From an uncultured Rickettsiales bacterium (GTDB taxonomy: Bacteria; Pseudomonadota; Alphaproteobacteria; Rickettsiales; UBA1997), in assembly GCA_951801155.1 (NCBI GenBank), contig CATOLK010000030.1:1-10659 (forward strand): 10,659 nucleotides of DNA, written 5' to 3'. This document shows positions 10,581-10,659 of this stretch, piece by piece. The notes beneath the pieces were generated by a model. That model worked only from the letters and a program-made list of their open reading frames with translations, was not told where the DNA came from and ran no database searches. Position numbers and translations under genes: made by a program. The first letter of the stretch is position 1; every line of letters starts with the position of its first letter.

Positions 10581-10659
10581 TAGACCTTTTGCATAAAACT
10601 ATTCCTTGTTTTCTATATATATTTAATAATTTTATTTTTTAATAATTTTTATTTTTATG
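10581..10659 (+). repeat. R-end repeat, partial copy running out of the window
   Basis: TAGACCTTTTGCATAAAACT followed by TTTTCTATATATATTTAATAATTTTA matches the beginning of the element at 3446 (same orientation) and copy 1 at 1-230 (inverted). Only the first 79 nt are inside the window. The rest of 10488-10580, after the Type ISP stop, shows no gene and no clear terminator. Confidence 0.7.

Overview
The window is very AT-rich and has long non-coding gaps full of degenerate repeats. It looks like a chromosomal segment of a host-associated alphaproteobacterium, most likely of Rickettsiales type. This is inferred from four things: base composition, an RNase E of alphaproteobacterial style with an acidic insert in its S1 domain, a solitary HK97/GTA-type prohead protease, and dispersed palindromic elements beginning with a ggattcca / tggaatgacg motif, which recall rickettsial palindromic elements. 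No rRNA, CRISPR array or intact transposase is present.

Layout from left to right. Positions 1-230 are an interspersed repeat (R-end family) carrying a hairpin. The gene for RNase E (rne) runs from 394 to 2523 and is followed by a perfect 16-bp hairpin. A 75-bp miniature inverted-repeat element lies at 2701-2775. A good -35/-10 promoter then drives two adjacent tRNA genes, tRNA-Glu(TTC) and tRNA-Lys(TTT). Positions 3080-3998 hold no gene. They contain a 146-nt long imperfect palindrome, a decayed copy of an L-end repeat, and a ~435-bp element bounded by inverted R ends. A NUDIX hydrolase gene (3999-4439, +) converges on a prohead-protease gene (5092-4568, -) that has its own consensus-like promoter. 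Positions 5093-5465 contain that promoter, another L-end repeat relic and the promoter of the next gene. Positions 5466-10487 encode a 1673-residue single-chain Type ISP restriction-modification enzyme. The window closes inside another R-end repeat (10581-10659, continuing outside).

The most interesting feature is a (CT)13.5 simple-sequence tract at 6157-6183, inside the helicase part of the Type ISP gene. It is in frame here, so the gene is ON. Losing one unit gives TAA directly after the tract; gaining one gives TAG 13 codons downstream. This is the expected architecture of a phase-variable gene, here controlling restriction and methylation together because both reside in one polypeptide.

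The genes do not form one pathway. RNase E and the tRNAs are housekeeping. The NUDIX enzyme probably handles nucleotide-type substrates. The Type ISP enzyme is a defence and methylation module in a repeat-rich region. The protease is an isolated relic or recruited member of a phage/GTA head module.
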